From Kofleriaceae bacterium (GTDB lineage Bacteria > Myxococcota_A > Polyangia > Haliangiales > Haliangiaceae), in NCBI GenBank assembly GCA_013368795.1, contig JABFXX010000408.1, positions 1-64,000 on the forward strand: a stretch of 64,000 nucleotides of DNA, written 5' to 3'. The position numbers and the translations under genes are program-made. Shown one piece after another: positions 7,939-16,520 of this stretch. Within the stretch, counting starts at the first letter, position 1; each line of letters opens with the position of its first letter. The notes under the pieces were generated by a model. The model saw only the letters and a program-made list of their open reading frames with translations. It did not search any database and was not told the origin of the DNA.

Positions 7939-9318
7939 GTGAGTCTCGCGGACCGCCGAGGGCTACGGCTGTTCACCCTGTGTGCGCTCTACGTCGCGCA
8001 GGGCATCCCGTGGGGCTTCATGGCGACGACGCTGCCCGGCTATCTCACGCAGCGCGGCGTCGACGCCGGGATCGTCGGCGCGATGCTGTCGTTCACGACG
8101 CTGCCGTACTCGTTCAAGTGGATCTGGGGACCGATCATCGACTCGTTCACGATCCACCGGTTCGGCAAGCGGCGGCCGTGGATCGTGTTCGCGCAGGCGA
8201 TGATGGCCGCGACGATGATCGTGCTGGTCACCTTCGACCTCGGCACGGACATCAAGTTGCTGACGTGGACGATCCTGATCCACACCGTCTTCAACTCGCT
8301 GCAAGACGTCTCCGTCGACGCGATGGCGACCGACCTGCTCGAGGACAGCGAGCGCGGTCTCGCCAACGGCCTCATGTACGGGTCGAAGTACCTCGGCGGC
8401 GGCATCGGCGGGTACGGGGTCGCGAAGCTGATGAGCGAGACGAGCCTCGACACGGCGCTGATCGCGCAGACGATCGTCCTCGTCGCGATCATGCTCGTCC
8501 CGATCTTCGTCCGCGAGCGGAACGAGCCGGCGGCGGAGGCAGTGCTGCCGGAAGCGCGCACGCGCGAGCCGGCCTGGCAGCGCGTCGTCGGTCCGTTGCG
8601 CGAGACGCTCTCGGCGATGGGCCAGGCGTTCTCGCTGAGGTCGACGATCGTCGCGTCGCTGCTGATGCTATCCGCGAACTTTGCGATCGGCGTGATCGCC
8701 GCGAACGGCTATCCGCTATTCATCACGAAGCTCGGCTGGACCTATGACGAGCTCGCGGTCATCACCGGCGGCTGGGGGCTCGTCGTCGGCGGCACGTGCG
8801 CCGCTGCGACGGGCTTTCTCGTCGACAAGTTTGGCCGCCGTCGCGTCGCCGCGATCGCGCTGTGCGCGATGGCCACCGGCTGGACGACGTTCTCGCTGCT
8901 CGAGTCGTACTGGCACGTGCGCACGCTCGTCTACGTCTCCGGGTTCTACGAGGCCGCGTGTCAGTCGGTGATGTCGGTGGCGCTCATCGCGCTGTGCATG
9001 GATCTGACGTGGCCCAAGATCGCGGGCTCGATGTTCGCCGCGTTCATGGCGCTGTCGAACTTCTCGACGACGCTGGGCTACCAGTTCGCCGCGAAGATCA
9101 GCTCGCTGCTGGGGTTCAGCGGCACCTACCTCGCATGCGCGGGGATGCAGCTCGTCGTCGCGCTGCTGCTCATTCCCATCGACCGGCTCGAGGTCCGCAC
9201 GAAGCTGCCATTGCCTGCCGGGACGAAGCCCAATCGCGTCGGGCTGACGGCATTTCTGGTCCTGGTGGCATTTCTGATCGCGATGACGATCAAGCAGACG
9301 CTCAAGTACGTCGGCTGA
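7939..9318 (+). CDS. MFS permease, AmpG/PAT-like
   Basis: Inner-membrane transporter of 459 residues with about 12 hydrophobic helices. The N-terminus (LYVAQGIPWGFMATTLPGYL) and the DSF/RFGKRRPW loop between helices 2 and 3 resemble the AmpG muropeptide permease and acetyl-CoA transporter branch of the major facilitator superfamily. The second half has the related loop VDKFGRRRVAAIALC. The substrate is unknown; recycled cell-wall muropeptides are the first guess. GTG 7939 is the start. A TAGGCT box ends 6 nt before it, as at many leaderless genes in this window. Confidence 0.85.
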   Translation: MSLADRRGLRLFTLCALYVAQGIPWGFMATTLPGYLTQRGVDAGIVGAMLSFTTLPYSFKWIWGPIIDSFTIHRFGKRRPWIVFAQAMMAATMIVLVTFDLGTDIKLLTWTILIHTVFNSLQDVSVDAMATDLLEDSERGLANGLMYGSKYLGGGIGGYGVAKLMSETSLDTALIAQTIVLVAIMLVPIFVRERNEPAAEAVLPEARTREPAWQRVVGPLRETLSAMGQAFSLRSTIVASLLMLSANFAIGVIAANGYPLFITKLGWTYDELAVITGGWGLVVGGTCAAATGFLVDKFGRRRVAAIALCAMATGWTTFSLLESYWHVRTLVYVSGFYEAACQSVMSVALIALCMDLTWPKIAGSMFAAFMALSNFSTTLGYQFAAKISSLLGFSGTYLACAGMQLVVALLLIPIDRLEVRTKLPLPAGTKPNRVGLTAFLVLVAFLIAMTIKQTLKYVG

Positions 9319-9333
9319 GCTAGACTGTCGGCG

Positions 9334-9585
9334 ATGCGCTTCGCGTTCGTCCTGCTTGTCCTCGCCGCGTGCACCCAGCCGCGCAGCAAGACCTGCACGG
9401 ACATCTGCACGCGCGAGAGCGACTGCGTGACCTCGACGAACAGCACGATCCCGTTCGACGAGAAGGAGTGCGTCGCCGCGTGCGAGGTGCTGCGCAACGA
9501 TCAGCAGAACCTCGCGAAGGTCGAGCAGCACAAGGAGTGCGTGCTCGGCAAGGCGTCGTGTACCGACGTCCTCGAGTGCCCTTAG
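9334..9585 (+). CDS. Small Cys-rich lipoprotein, 83 aa
   Basis: An 83-residue protein with a short lipoprotein signal (MRFAFVLLVLAAC, lipid Cys 13). Eight further Cys follow in a C-x3-C style spacing (TCTDICTRESDC, KECVAACEVL, KECVLGKASC, DVLEC). It is probably a small disulfide-stabilised periplasmic domain. Start ATG 9334 follows a TAGACT box by 7 nt. Its stop shares four bases (TTAG, 9582-9585) with the stop of the convergent gene. Function unknown. Confidence 0.75.
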   Translation: MRFAFVLLVLAACTQPRSKTCTDICTRESDCVTSTNSTIPFDEKECVAACEVLRNDQQNLAKVEQHKECVLGKASCTDVLECP

Positions 9586-9872
9586 TCGAGATCTTCGGCC
9601 GACTTCAGGATCTCGGGGATGAAGTGCATGCGGACGCGGACGAGGCTCGCCGCCTTCGCGAACTCGACGATGCCGATCGCCGAGCCGCCGGCCGTCGGCG
9701 TCTGAGCCTCGATGCTCTCGCCTTCGCCCATGTTGATCACGCACGGCTTGCCCGCCTTGCGAGCCCGTGCGCAGTCGTCGGTGATCATCTTCGAGACATC
9801 CGGCGTGCGGGTATCGTCGGCAGATGCGAGGGCAGGTGCGAGGAGGAGAGCCGTGACGATGAAGAAGCGCAT
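9582..9872 (-). CDS. Small secreted protein, 96 aa
   Basis: A 96-residue protein with a Sec signal peptide (MRFFIVTALLLAPALASA, cleavage after about 18). The mature part holds two Cys (DDCARARKAGKPC), possibly a disulfide, and a stretch ending with FAKAASLVRVRMHFIPEILKSAEDLD. No family recognised. Convergent with the Cys-rich lipoprotein, sharing a 4-nt stop overlap. Confidence 0.7.
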   Translation of the reverse strand: MRFFIVTALLLAPALASADDTRTPDVSKMITDDCARARKAGKPCVINMGEGESIEAQTPTAGGSAIGIVEFAKAASLVRVRMHFIPEILKSAEDLD

Positions 9873-9908
9873 GCCGGCAAGACACGCGCGGCGCGCACGG
9901 GTTGCAGG

Positions 9909-10343
9909 CTAGTCCTCGCGCCGCTCGGCGAGCTTCTTCCGCTCGGTCCGCCAGCGCTCGAAGTGGCGCTCGATGACCTCGCGTTCGGCGTGGGCTCTCG
10001 TGAGCGAGCTGCGCGCTGCATCGACGTGGCCGAGGCGAGCGTCGTGCGCGTCCTCGGCGCGAGCCTCCTCGGCGAGTGCGTCGGCGAGGTCGCGGCGGCG
10101 GCGCGCGACGAAGCGCTCGGCCATGACGAGGCGATCGGGAGTCCCTGACAGCAGTGAATCGCGTGTGGCGACGGCGCCGGCAAGTGCGGTACGCGCGGCA
10201 ACAGTTCGCGCACGAGCCGCTTCGAGACGGCCTTGCGTTTCGCGCGCATCACCGATGGCAGCTGCGAGATCTCCGCGCCTGACACGTTCGTCGCGAGCGC
10301 GGGCTTCTCGCACGGGTGACAGCCGGTAGCGATCGTCGGCCAC
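9909..10343 (-). CDS. Coiled-coil protein, possibly FliJ/YscO-like
   Basis: A 144-residue, almost wholly charged Ala/Arg/Glu-rich protein predicted to form two long helices in an antiparallel coiled coil. The start (RYRLSPVREARARDERVRRG) and end (ERHFERWRTERKKLAERRED), the length and the helical hairpin recall the FliJ/YscO stalk family of type III secretion. Low-complexity helices resemble each other by chance, however, and no secretion gene is nearby. It diverges from the Ser/Thr kinase gene by 25 bp. Treat the family call as weak. Confidence 0.5.
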   Translation of the reverse strand: MADDRYRLSPVREARARDERVRRGDLAAAIGDARETQGRLEAARARTVAARTALAGAVATRDSLLSGTPDRLVMAERFVARRRRDLADALAEEARAEDAHDARLGHVDAARSSLTRAHAEREVIERHFERWRTERKKLAERRED

Positions 10344-10350
10344 AGCGGAA

Positions 10351-10359
10351 TGTTACACT
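10351..10359 (+). promoter_or_regulatory. Extended -10 promoter element for the Ser/Thr kinase gene
   Basis: TGTTACACT holds a TG extension and TACACT (10354-10359), 9 nt before the ATG at 10369. No good -35 box is seen. The spacing implies a leader of about three nucleotides or none. Confidence 0.45.
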
Positions 10360-10368
10360 GCCGGTCGC

Positions 10369-12144
10369 ATGCTCCAGGCGGGGGACGCGCCGATCGACCG
10401 GTATGTCGTGCTCGAGCACCTCTCCGAGGGTGGCATGGGCGCGATCTACGTCGGTAAGAAGATGGGCGCGGGCGGCTTCGAGATGGAGGTCGTCCTGAAG
10501 CAGCTCCTGCCGGAGTTCACGCAGCAGGAGGAGTTCATCGACCTGTTCCTGCGCGAGGCGAAGCTCTCGGCGACGCTCGATCACGCGAACATCGTCCACA
10601 CGATCGATCTCGTCACCGCGGGCGGCGAGTACTTCATCGTGATGGAGTACCTGCCGGGCGGCGACCTGCGCACGCTGCTCAAGAAGGCGAAGCGCCGCGG
10701 CAAGCGGTTCTCGCCGGCCGCGGCGATCTACATCTCGCGCGAGGTGCTGTCGGCGCTGGCCTACGCGCACAGCAAGCGCGACTTCGACGGCAACCCGCTC
10801 AAGCTGATCCATCGCGACGTCTCGCCGTCGAACATCCTGCTGTCGTACTCGGGCGAGGTGAAGCTGACCGACTTCGGCATCGCGAAGGCGGCGACGCACA
10901 CGTCGCTGTTCTACAAGGTGAAGGGCAAGGTCGGCTACATGTCGCCCGAGCAGGCGAAGAGCGAGGCGATGGATCATCGCTCGGACCTCTACTCGCTCGC
11001 GGTCTGCATGTACGAGATCCTGACGGGCGAGCGACTGTTCGTGCACGCGGGCCTGACGACGAGCGCCGACGAGATCTACTCGCAGCAGGTGCCGCAGATC
11101 TCGCGCAAGGTGCCGGGACTGCCCGCCGACATGGACGCGATCATGGCGAAGGCGCTCTCGCTGTCGCCCGACAAGCGGTTCCAGACGGCGGGCGAGTTCC
11201 AGGAGGCGTTGATGCGCTGCGCGCACCGCAACGGTCTCCTCATGAGCGCGCCCGAGCTCGCGAACGAGCTACGCGATGCGTGCGGGCCTCCCGATCAGTG
11301 GCGCGGCGACGACGATGACGACGAGCTCGAGCTCGGCGCGCCGCGCGCGGGCACCGAGGTCTACGATCCGGCGGCTGACGACGACGACGAGGATTACGAC
11401 GACGCGATGCTCTCCGGCCCGCTGTCGATCCACAGCATCGCGGCGCGCGCGAAGTCGCCGTCGGCGAGCGGCAAGCTGATGCCGCCGAAGCTGCCGCTGC
11501 CCGCAGAGGCGAAGTCGCCGCCGCTCGGCGTGAAGTCGATGGTGCCGGCGAAGCTGCCGCGGCCGAAGACGGAGGTCGATCGCTTTCACGGCGTCGAGCT
11601 GACGTCGATCATCAACATGATGGATCTCGACGAGCAGGGCGCGCAGCCGCTCGTCGATCTCAGCATGGCGCCGTCGCTCGACTCGGGGCCACGTCTGCTC
11701 GATTCGGGGCCGCGCTCGCTGTCGGATGACTCGGGGCCGCAATCGTTCCCGACGGCGAATCCGCGCAGCCGCATCGACTCGGATCCGGCGCTCAATTCGC
11801 TCGTGTCGTCGCTGCCGCCCGCCGGCGCGATGCTGCCGCGGCCGATCGCGCAGCCTCGTGCCACGGGCACGATGGCAAAGCCGAGATCGACGGCCAGTGC
11901 TCCCGCGCCCGCGGCGCCGAGTGCGCTCGTCGATCCGTCGGACATCATGCCGACGCTGCCGCGACGCACGTTCGATCAGGTGCAGGCGCCTCAGATCCAG
12001 AAGACATCGCAGAAGCGCGCGCAGACGCCAGGATCACGCAGCGTGATTCGCCCGTGGATGGTGATCGCAGTGGTCGTACTCGTCGCGCTCATCGTCACGT
12101 TGATCGTCGCTTTCTCGGGCCCTGACGTGGCGGCTGGAAAGTAG
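10369..12144 (+). CDS. Transmembrane Ser/Thr protein kinase
   Basis: Hanks-type kinase of 591 residues. The kinase domain (about 10-285) has the Gly loop LSEGGMGAIYVGKK, the ATP Lys in VVLKQL, the catalytic IHRDVSPSNILL, the Mg-binding TDFGIAKA and VGYMSPEQ, so it should be active. A long acidic, Pro/Ser-rich linker follows (about 300-555), with several DSGP repeats (around 440-465) that could be phosphorylation or docking sites. One C-terminal membrane helix (about 563-583) leaves only a few residues outside, so there is no extracellular sensor. It lies 63 bp upstream of the FHA-sigma54 activator. FHA domains read phosphothreonine, so the two may form a kinase-to-transcription pathway (inference). 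Confidence 0.93.
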   Translation: MLQAGDAPIDRYVVLEHLSEGGMGAIYVGKKMGAGGFEMEVVLKQLLPEFTQQEEFIDLFLREAKLSATLDHANIVHTIDLVTAGGEYFIVMEYLPGGDLRTLLKKAKRRGKRFSPAAAIYISREVLSALAYAHSKRDFDGNPLKLIHRDVSPSNILLSYSGEVKLTDFGIAKAATHTSLFYKVKGKVGYMSPEQAKSEAMDHRSDLYSLAVCMYEILTGERLFVHAGLTTSADEIYSQQVPQISRKVPGLPADMDAIMAKALSLSPDKRFQTAGEFQEALMRCAHRNGLLMSAPELANELRDACGPPDQWRGDDDDDELELGAPRAGTEVYDPAADDDDEDYDDAMLSGPLSIHSIAARAKSPSASGKLMPPKLPLPAEAKSPPLGVKSMVPAKLPRPKTEVDRFHGVELTSIINMMDLDEQGAQPLVDLSMAPSLDSGPRLLDSGPRSLSDDSGPQSFPTANPRSRIDSDPALNSLVSSLPPAGAMLPRPIAQPRATGTMAKPRSTASAPAPAAPSALVDPSDIMPTLPRRTFDQVQAPQIQKTSQKRAQTPGSRSVIRPWMVIAVVVLVALIVTLIVAFSGPDVAAGK

Positions 12145-12189
12145 CGAAGATCGTTCGGGGATCTAGAGGGGTGGGGGTATAGACACCAC

Positions 12190-12203
12190 GTCCCGCGTGG
12201 GAC
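12190..12203 (+). promoter_or_regulatory. Hairpin immediately upstream of the FHA activator start
   Basis: GTCCC-GCGT-GGGAC forms a perfect 5-bp stem ending 4 nt before the ATG at 12208, in place of a ribosome-binding site. A TATAGA box lies at 12178-12183. The hairpin could affect translation start; this is not tested. Confidence 0.3.
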
Positions 12204-12207
12204 TACC

Positions 12208-13593
12208 ATGATGATGGCTGACCGGATGTCTCGCGATCGATCCAATGTCACCGCGCTCCTGGACGACGCCCCGTCCTATTCGCGGCAAAACGCGGGCGGG
12301 ATCTTCGTCGTCATCAAGGGACCCGATCGCGGCGAAGCGGTTCGGCTGACGAACGAGCCCGTCTCGTTCGGCTCGGGCCCGCAGTGCAGCCTCGTGCTCA
12401 CCGACAAGACGGTGTCGCGCAAGCACCTCGAGGCGTCGCTCGTCGGCGACGAGGTCGTGATGAGCGACTGCGGCTCGACGAACGGCACGTTCATCCAGGG
12501 CTCGCGCTTCGAGAAGATCTCGATCGGCTTTGGCGCCGAGGTGAAGCTCGGCCGCACCGTCATCAAGTTCCTGCCCGACGAGGAGATCGTCGAGCCGGAG
12601 CCGAGCGCGCAGGCCGCGTTCGGGTCGATCGTCGGCGGCGACACGAAGATGCGCCAGATGTTCACGCTCCTCGAGGACGTCGCCGCGACGAACGCGACGG
12701 TACTCATCGAGGGCGAGACCGGCACCGGCAAGGAGCTGATCGCCGAGGAGATCCACAATCACTCGCCGCGCAAGGACGGTCCGTTCGTCGTGTTCGACTG
12801 CGGCAGTGTCCCGCGCGAGCTGATCGAATCGATGCTGTTCGGCCACGTGAAGGGCAGCTTCACCGGCGCGATCACGGATCGCCGCGGCGCGTTCGCCGAG
12901 GCCCACGGCGGCACGATCTTCCTCGACGAGATCGGCGAGATGGCGCTCGATCTCCAGCCGTCGCTGCTGCGCGTCCTCGACAAGCGCGCGGTGCGCAAGG
13001 TCGGCTCGAACACGTACGAGAAGATCGACGTCCGCGTCGTCGCGGCGACGAACCGCGACCTGCGCGCCGAAGTCGCGAAGAAGGCGTTCCGCGAGGACCT
13101 CTACTATCGCCTCGCCGTCATCCGCGTCTCGGTGCCGCCGCTGCGCGAGCGCGGCAGCGACATCCCGCTGCTCATCCAGCACTTCGTCAACAACTTCGGC
13201 CAGGGCCTCTCGGTCACGCCGGACGACATGGCGCGCCTCGTTCGCCACAGCTGGCCGGGCAACGTCCGCGAGCTGCGCAACGTGATCGAGCGTGCGTGTC
13301 TGCTCGCGCGCGGCTCGTCGATCAATCTCGAGGACGCGCTCGTCAGCGAGGCAGCTCCGAGCCTCGGCATCCGCACCGACCTGCCGTTCAAGGAAGCGAA
13401 GGGCCAGCTCGTCGAGCGGTTCGAGCAGGAGTACATCGAGGATCTGATGCGCCGGCACAAGATGAACTTGTCGGCGGCGGCGCGCGAAGCGCAGATCGAT
13501 CGCAAGCACCTGCGCGAGCTGATCCGCAAGTACGGTCTCGATCCTCGCCACCAGGGCAGCGAGGGCGCGAGCACCGAAGACGATCTGGACTAG
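12208..13593 (+). CDS. FHA-domain sigma54-dependent transcriptional activator
   Basis: A 461-residue regulator. An FHA domain (about 25-115, with SRKHLE and GSTNGTFIQG) binds phosphothreonine. An AAA+ sigma54-activation domain (about 130-360) carries Walker A GETGTGKE, the sigma54-contacting loop GSFTGA, Walker B GGTIFLDEIGE and arginine-finger regions. A Fis-type helix-turn-helix (about 415-455, LSAAAREAQIDRKHLRELIRKYG) closes the protein. The N-terminal FHA in place of a receiver domain is typical of myxobacterial enhancer-binding proteins, controlled by Ser/Thr kinases rather than histidine kinases. The upstream kinase (10369-12144) is the obvious partner. Target promoters are unknown. Confidence 0.95.
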   Translation: MMMADRMSRDRSNVTALLDDAPSYSRQNAGGIFVVIKGPDRGEAVRLTNEPVSFGSGPQCSLVLTDKTVSRKHLEASLVGDEVVMSDCGSTNGTFIQGSRFEKISIGFGAEVKLGRTVIKFLPDEEIVEPEPSAQAAFGSIVGGDTKMRQMFTLLEDVAATNATVLIEGETGTGKELIAEEIHNHSPRKDGPFVVFDCGSVPRELIESMLFGHVKGSFTGAITDRRGAFAEAHGGTIFLDEIGEMALDLQPSLLRVLDKRAVRKVGSNTYEKIDVRVVAATNRDLRAEVAKKAFREDLYYRLAVIRVSVPPLRERGSDIPLLIQHFVNNFGQGLSVTPDDMARLVRHSWPGNVRELRNVIERACLLARGSSINLEDALVSEAAPSLGIRTDLPFKEAKGQLVERFEQEYIEDLMRRHKMNLSAAAREAQIDRKHLRELIRKYGLDPRHQGSEGASTEDDLD

Positions 13594-13601
13594 CCCACGC
13601 A

Positions 13602-13652
13602 GCGCAGGCGTCTACCGAATCGTCAGGCTCGTGACGATCAGACCGCCTGCGC
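13602..13652. terminator. Long two-part hairpin between convergent genes
   Basis: An outer stem pairs GCGCAGGCGTCT (13602-13613) with AGACCGCCTGCGC (13640-13652), with one bulged base. An inner perfect stem pairs ATCGTCA (13619-13625) with TGACGAT (13632-13638) around a 6-nt loop. There is no T tract. The position between two convergent stops suggests a bidirectional transcription barrier, though a small structured RNA cannot be excluded. Confidence 0.55.
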
Positions 13653-13671
13653 GACACGCGGATGCGTGCGC

Positions 13672-16410
13672 TCAGGGATCGATGCGAACGCGGAAGGACA
13701 GGCGATCGTCCTTCACGTTGACGTCGTACTTGGTCCGCGCCTCGGTCGCGATGTCATAGACCTCGACGAGGTGAGGACCGATGTTCGTGTGGATGCGCTC
13801 GGTCGGGCACGTCATGCCGCTCGGCTGGCCGTCGACGTAGACGTAGTAGCGCTCCTTCGCCTTGCAGCGGATCACCATGATGCGCGCGTTGCCCGTCGAC
13901 GGCGTGATCGGCTTGAGCTTGATGTCGAACACGCCGTGGCCGTCGACCTCGGCGAGGTAGAGATCGTGGCCGGGCAGGAGCAGCGCCATCGTGTGGCGAT
14001 CCGCGGTGCCGGGTAGCTTCACCGGCGTGATGCCCTGATCGGCGCCGTCGATGAACACGCGCGCGCCCGACGGCGTCGACGACACGACGAGCTGATCGGA
14101 GGCCGCGCTCGGCGACGTGACGTCCGGCGTCGATGGATCGCCGGCCGCGCCCGCGTCGGGCGTCGTCGTCGCGACCTTCGTGCCGGCATCGGGCGTCGTC
14201 GTCGCGACCTTCGTACCGGCATCGGGCGTCGTCGCGACCGCAGCGGCTGCTGCGTCGGATTTCGTCGCCGCGACCTGCGTGCCGGCGTCGATCTTCGCCG
14301 TCGCGATCGGCGTGCCGGCGCCGTTGCCCGAACCGTCGACGTTCGACGACTCGGACTTCTTCTCGTTCATCGTCATGTACGCGTAGTAGCCGCCTGCGGT
14401 GACGCCACCGACGAGCAACATCGTCAGCGCGATCATCGGCGCACGGCTCTTCTTCTTCGCGACCGGCTTCGCGTCGGCGAGCGACGGGATCGATGACGAC
14501 GAGACCGGCTGACTCGACGCGCGGACCGGCGGTGGCGGCGCGAGGCTCGGCATCGTCGCCGATGGGCTGTCGACCGGCGGAGGCGTGAACTCCTCGGTGA
14601 CCACGCGCGCGGCCGGCTCGTACGTCGGCACCACCTGCGACTCGCCGCGCGCGGGCGCAGGAAGCGGCAGCTCGGATGCGACCTCGCTCGGCTCGTCGGG
14701 GAACCCGGCGAGCGGATCGGACTGGACGATGATCTCCGGGCTCGTCGGCGGCCGCTCCACCGGCGCGAGCTCGGCCGTCGGCGTCGACGCCCTGCGGTTG
14801 AGATCGTCGAGCATCGACGTCGACATCTCGCCGGTCTCGGAGTCGAAGCTCTGGCCGGGCGTCGGCTTGGGCACGCGCTGGATCGGCGTGGTCTGGAGGC
14901 TGTCGCGGTCGCGCGGCTCGTGGCCGGCGGGCATCGTCGCGATCTCGTCGTCGTTCGTCGGTGCCCGAGGCGGCAGCTTGATCGGTCCCGAGTCATCGAC
15001 CTCGAGCAGACCGCTCGGCTCGAGCAGACCGCTCGGCTCCTCGACGACGTCGGGAACCTGCGGCGCGGGCGGAGCGACCGGCGCGGGCGGACGCGCGGTG
15101 ATCGACGGGATCTGCGGCTTCGTCGGCGGAACCGAGGGCGGCGCGTTCGGGCGCTTGATCGGCGGCACCGACGGGATCTGCGGCTTTCCGATCGCGGGCA
15201 CGCCGAGGATCGTCTTCGCGGGCGCACCGGCGGGCTCGCGCAGCGACGGCGGCGTGGTCGCGATGCCCGGCGGGACGGGGATCGGCGGCGGCGCGATGCC
15301 CGGCACCGTCGAGAACGGGGACACTGCCTTGAGATCGGGGATCGTCGTGGCCGGCGACACCGTCTGCACCGCGCTCGGCTCGGTGCGCGCCTCGGGACGC
15401 GTGCCCGGTCGCGCGTAGCCGATCTCGATCGACTCCGCTGACTCCTGACCGAGCGAGGGCGCCTGGCCGAGGTTCAGCGCGACCATGCCGGAGAGGTTGC
15501 CCTCGTTGAGCGTCGCGTAACGATCGAGCGTCTGCTTGATCATCGCGCCGATGTCCTTGCGCGTGCCCGGCACCGGCGCGACGCGAAGCGCGGCATCGAG
15601 TGCATCGGCGAGCGCACGCGCGTCTGGGAAGCGCTCGAACGGCGAGCGCGCGAGGCAGCGCTGCAGCACGCGGACGATCGGCCGCGGCAGCGGCGGCTCG
15701 GCGGGCGGGCCGGCGAGGATCGCCTGCGCGATCTGCGCGGGCGCTTCGCCGCGATACGCGCGCTGACCGGTGACGAGCTCGTACGCGATCACGCCGAGCA
15801 CGAACACGTCGGTCGCTGCCGACGTCGCCTCGCCGGCCAGCTGCTCGGGCGCGAGATACGGGATGCGATGCGCCAGGCGCGGCGAGTCGACCGGCCGCGG
15901 CGGCATCGTCGCGGCGAGGATGCCGAAGTCGGTGACCTTCACGTCGCCGTCGGCGGTGACGATCACGTTCGTCGGCGACAGACCGAGATGCGAGAGGCCG
16001 CGACCGTGCGCGTAGCCGACGGCGCGCGCTGCCTGCGAGACGAGCGCGAGTGCCCCGCCCGCAGCGATCGCTGCACCGGCGAGCCGCGTCTCCTGCATGA
16101 GACGAAAGGCGTCGAGACCGGCGACGAGCTCGACGGCCGTGAACGTCTGCCCCTGCGCCACGCCGAACTCGCTCATGCGCGCGATGCGCGGATGTTCGAG
16201 GCTGCCGTAGCTGCGTGCAGCGGCAGACAATGCCTGCGCGGCGCTGCCGACCGTGAGCTCGGCCAGGAACCGCTTGACGGCGAACTGGCGCTCGAAGCCG
16301 GCGACGCCGAATACTTTCGCGCGCGAAACCATCCCGTTGGGGCCGCCGCCGATTGGCTCCAACAGCTGGTAGCGCCCGACGCGCTCCGTCGCGGTGGACG
16401 AGTCCTTCAC
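13672..16410 (-). CDS. PEGA-domain transmembrane pseudokinase
   Basis: A 912-residue protein with a kinase-like domain at about 10-275. It keeps the ATP Lys (FAVKRFL) and DFG (VTDFGILA), but the catalytic HRD is replaced by HLG in LSHLGLSPTNVIV, so the catalytic Asp is lost. The glycine loop is also odd (IGGGPNGMVSRAK). It is therefore probably a pseudokinase that binds ATP or partners without phosphorylating. A Pro/Ser/Thr-rich linker (about 290-655), one membrane helix (about 660-685), an 11-residue DAGTKVATTTP repeat and C-terminal PEGA-type beta domains (about 765-912) follow. The PEGA part would lie outside the membrane. GTG 16410 is the start, with TAGAGT 9 nt upstream. The kinase and activator genes converge on it. 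Confidence 0.9.
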   Translation of the reverse strand: MKDSSTATERVGRYQLLEPIGGGPNGMVSRAKVFGVAGFERQFAVKRFLAELTVGSAAQALSAAARSYGSLEHPRIARMSEFGVAQGQTFTAVELVAGLDAFRLMQETRLAGAAIAAGGALALVSQAARAVGYAHGRGLSHLGLSPTNVIVTADGDVKVTDFGILAATMPPRPVDSPRLAHRIPYLAPEQLAGEATSAATDVFVLGVIAYELVTGQRAYRGEAPAQIAQAILAGPPAEPPLPRPIVRVLQRCLARSPFERFPDARALADALDAALRVAPVPGTRKDIGAMIKQTLDRYATLNEGNLSGMVALNLGQAPSLGQESAESIEIGYARPGTRPEARTEPSAVQTVSPATTIPDLKAVSPFSTVPGIAPPPIPVPPGIATTPPSLREPAGAPAKTILGVPAIGKPQIPSVPPIKRPNAPPSVPPTKPQIPSITARPPAPVAPPAPQVPDVVEEPSGLLEPSGLLEVDDSGPIKLPPRAPTNDDEIATMPAGHEPRDRDSLQTTPIQRVPKPTPGQSFDSETGEMSTSMLDDLNRRASTPTAELAPVERPPTSPEIIVQSDPLAGFPDEPSEVASELPLPAPARGESQVVPTYEPAARVVTEEFTPPPVDSPSATMPSLAPPPPVRASSQPVSSSSIPSLADAKPVAKKKSRAPMIALTMLLVGGVTAGGYYAYMTMNEKKSESSNVDGSGNGAGTPIATAKIDAGTQVAATKSDAAAAAVATTPDAGTKVATTTPDAGTKVATTTPDAGAAGDPSTPDVTSPSAASDQLVVSSTPSGARVFIDGADQGITPVKLPGTADRHTMALLLPGHDLYLAEVDGHGVFDIKLKPITPSTGNARIMVIRCKAKERYYVYVDGQPSGMTCPTERIHTNIGPHLVEVYDIATEARTKYDVNVKDDRLSFRVRIDP
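14153..14238 (-). repeat. Tandem 33-bp repeat within the pseudokinase gene
   Basis: Units start at 14153, 14186 and 14219 (the last partial). Each 33-bp unit encodes 11 residues of the form DAGTKVATTTP in the extracytoplasmic linker. The in-frame unit allows length change without a frameshift. Confidence 0.85.
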
Positions 16411-16520
16411 CCGGAGTTCACTCTACCTGATGATCTCCCGATGACGCGACGCGTTGGCGGCGTGATCGACCAACGTGCCGCGAAGTTGCCCGCACGAGCG
16501 AACGCTGGCACCCACAAAGG

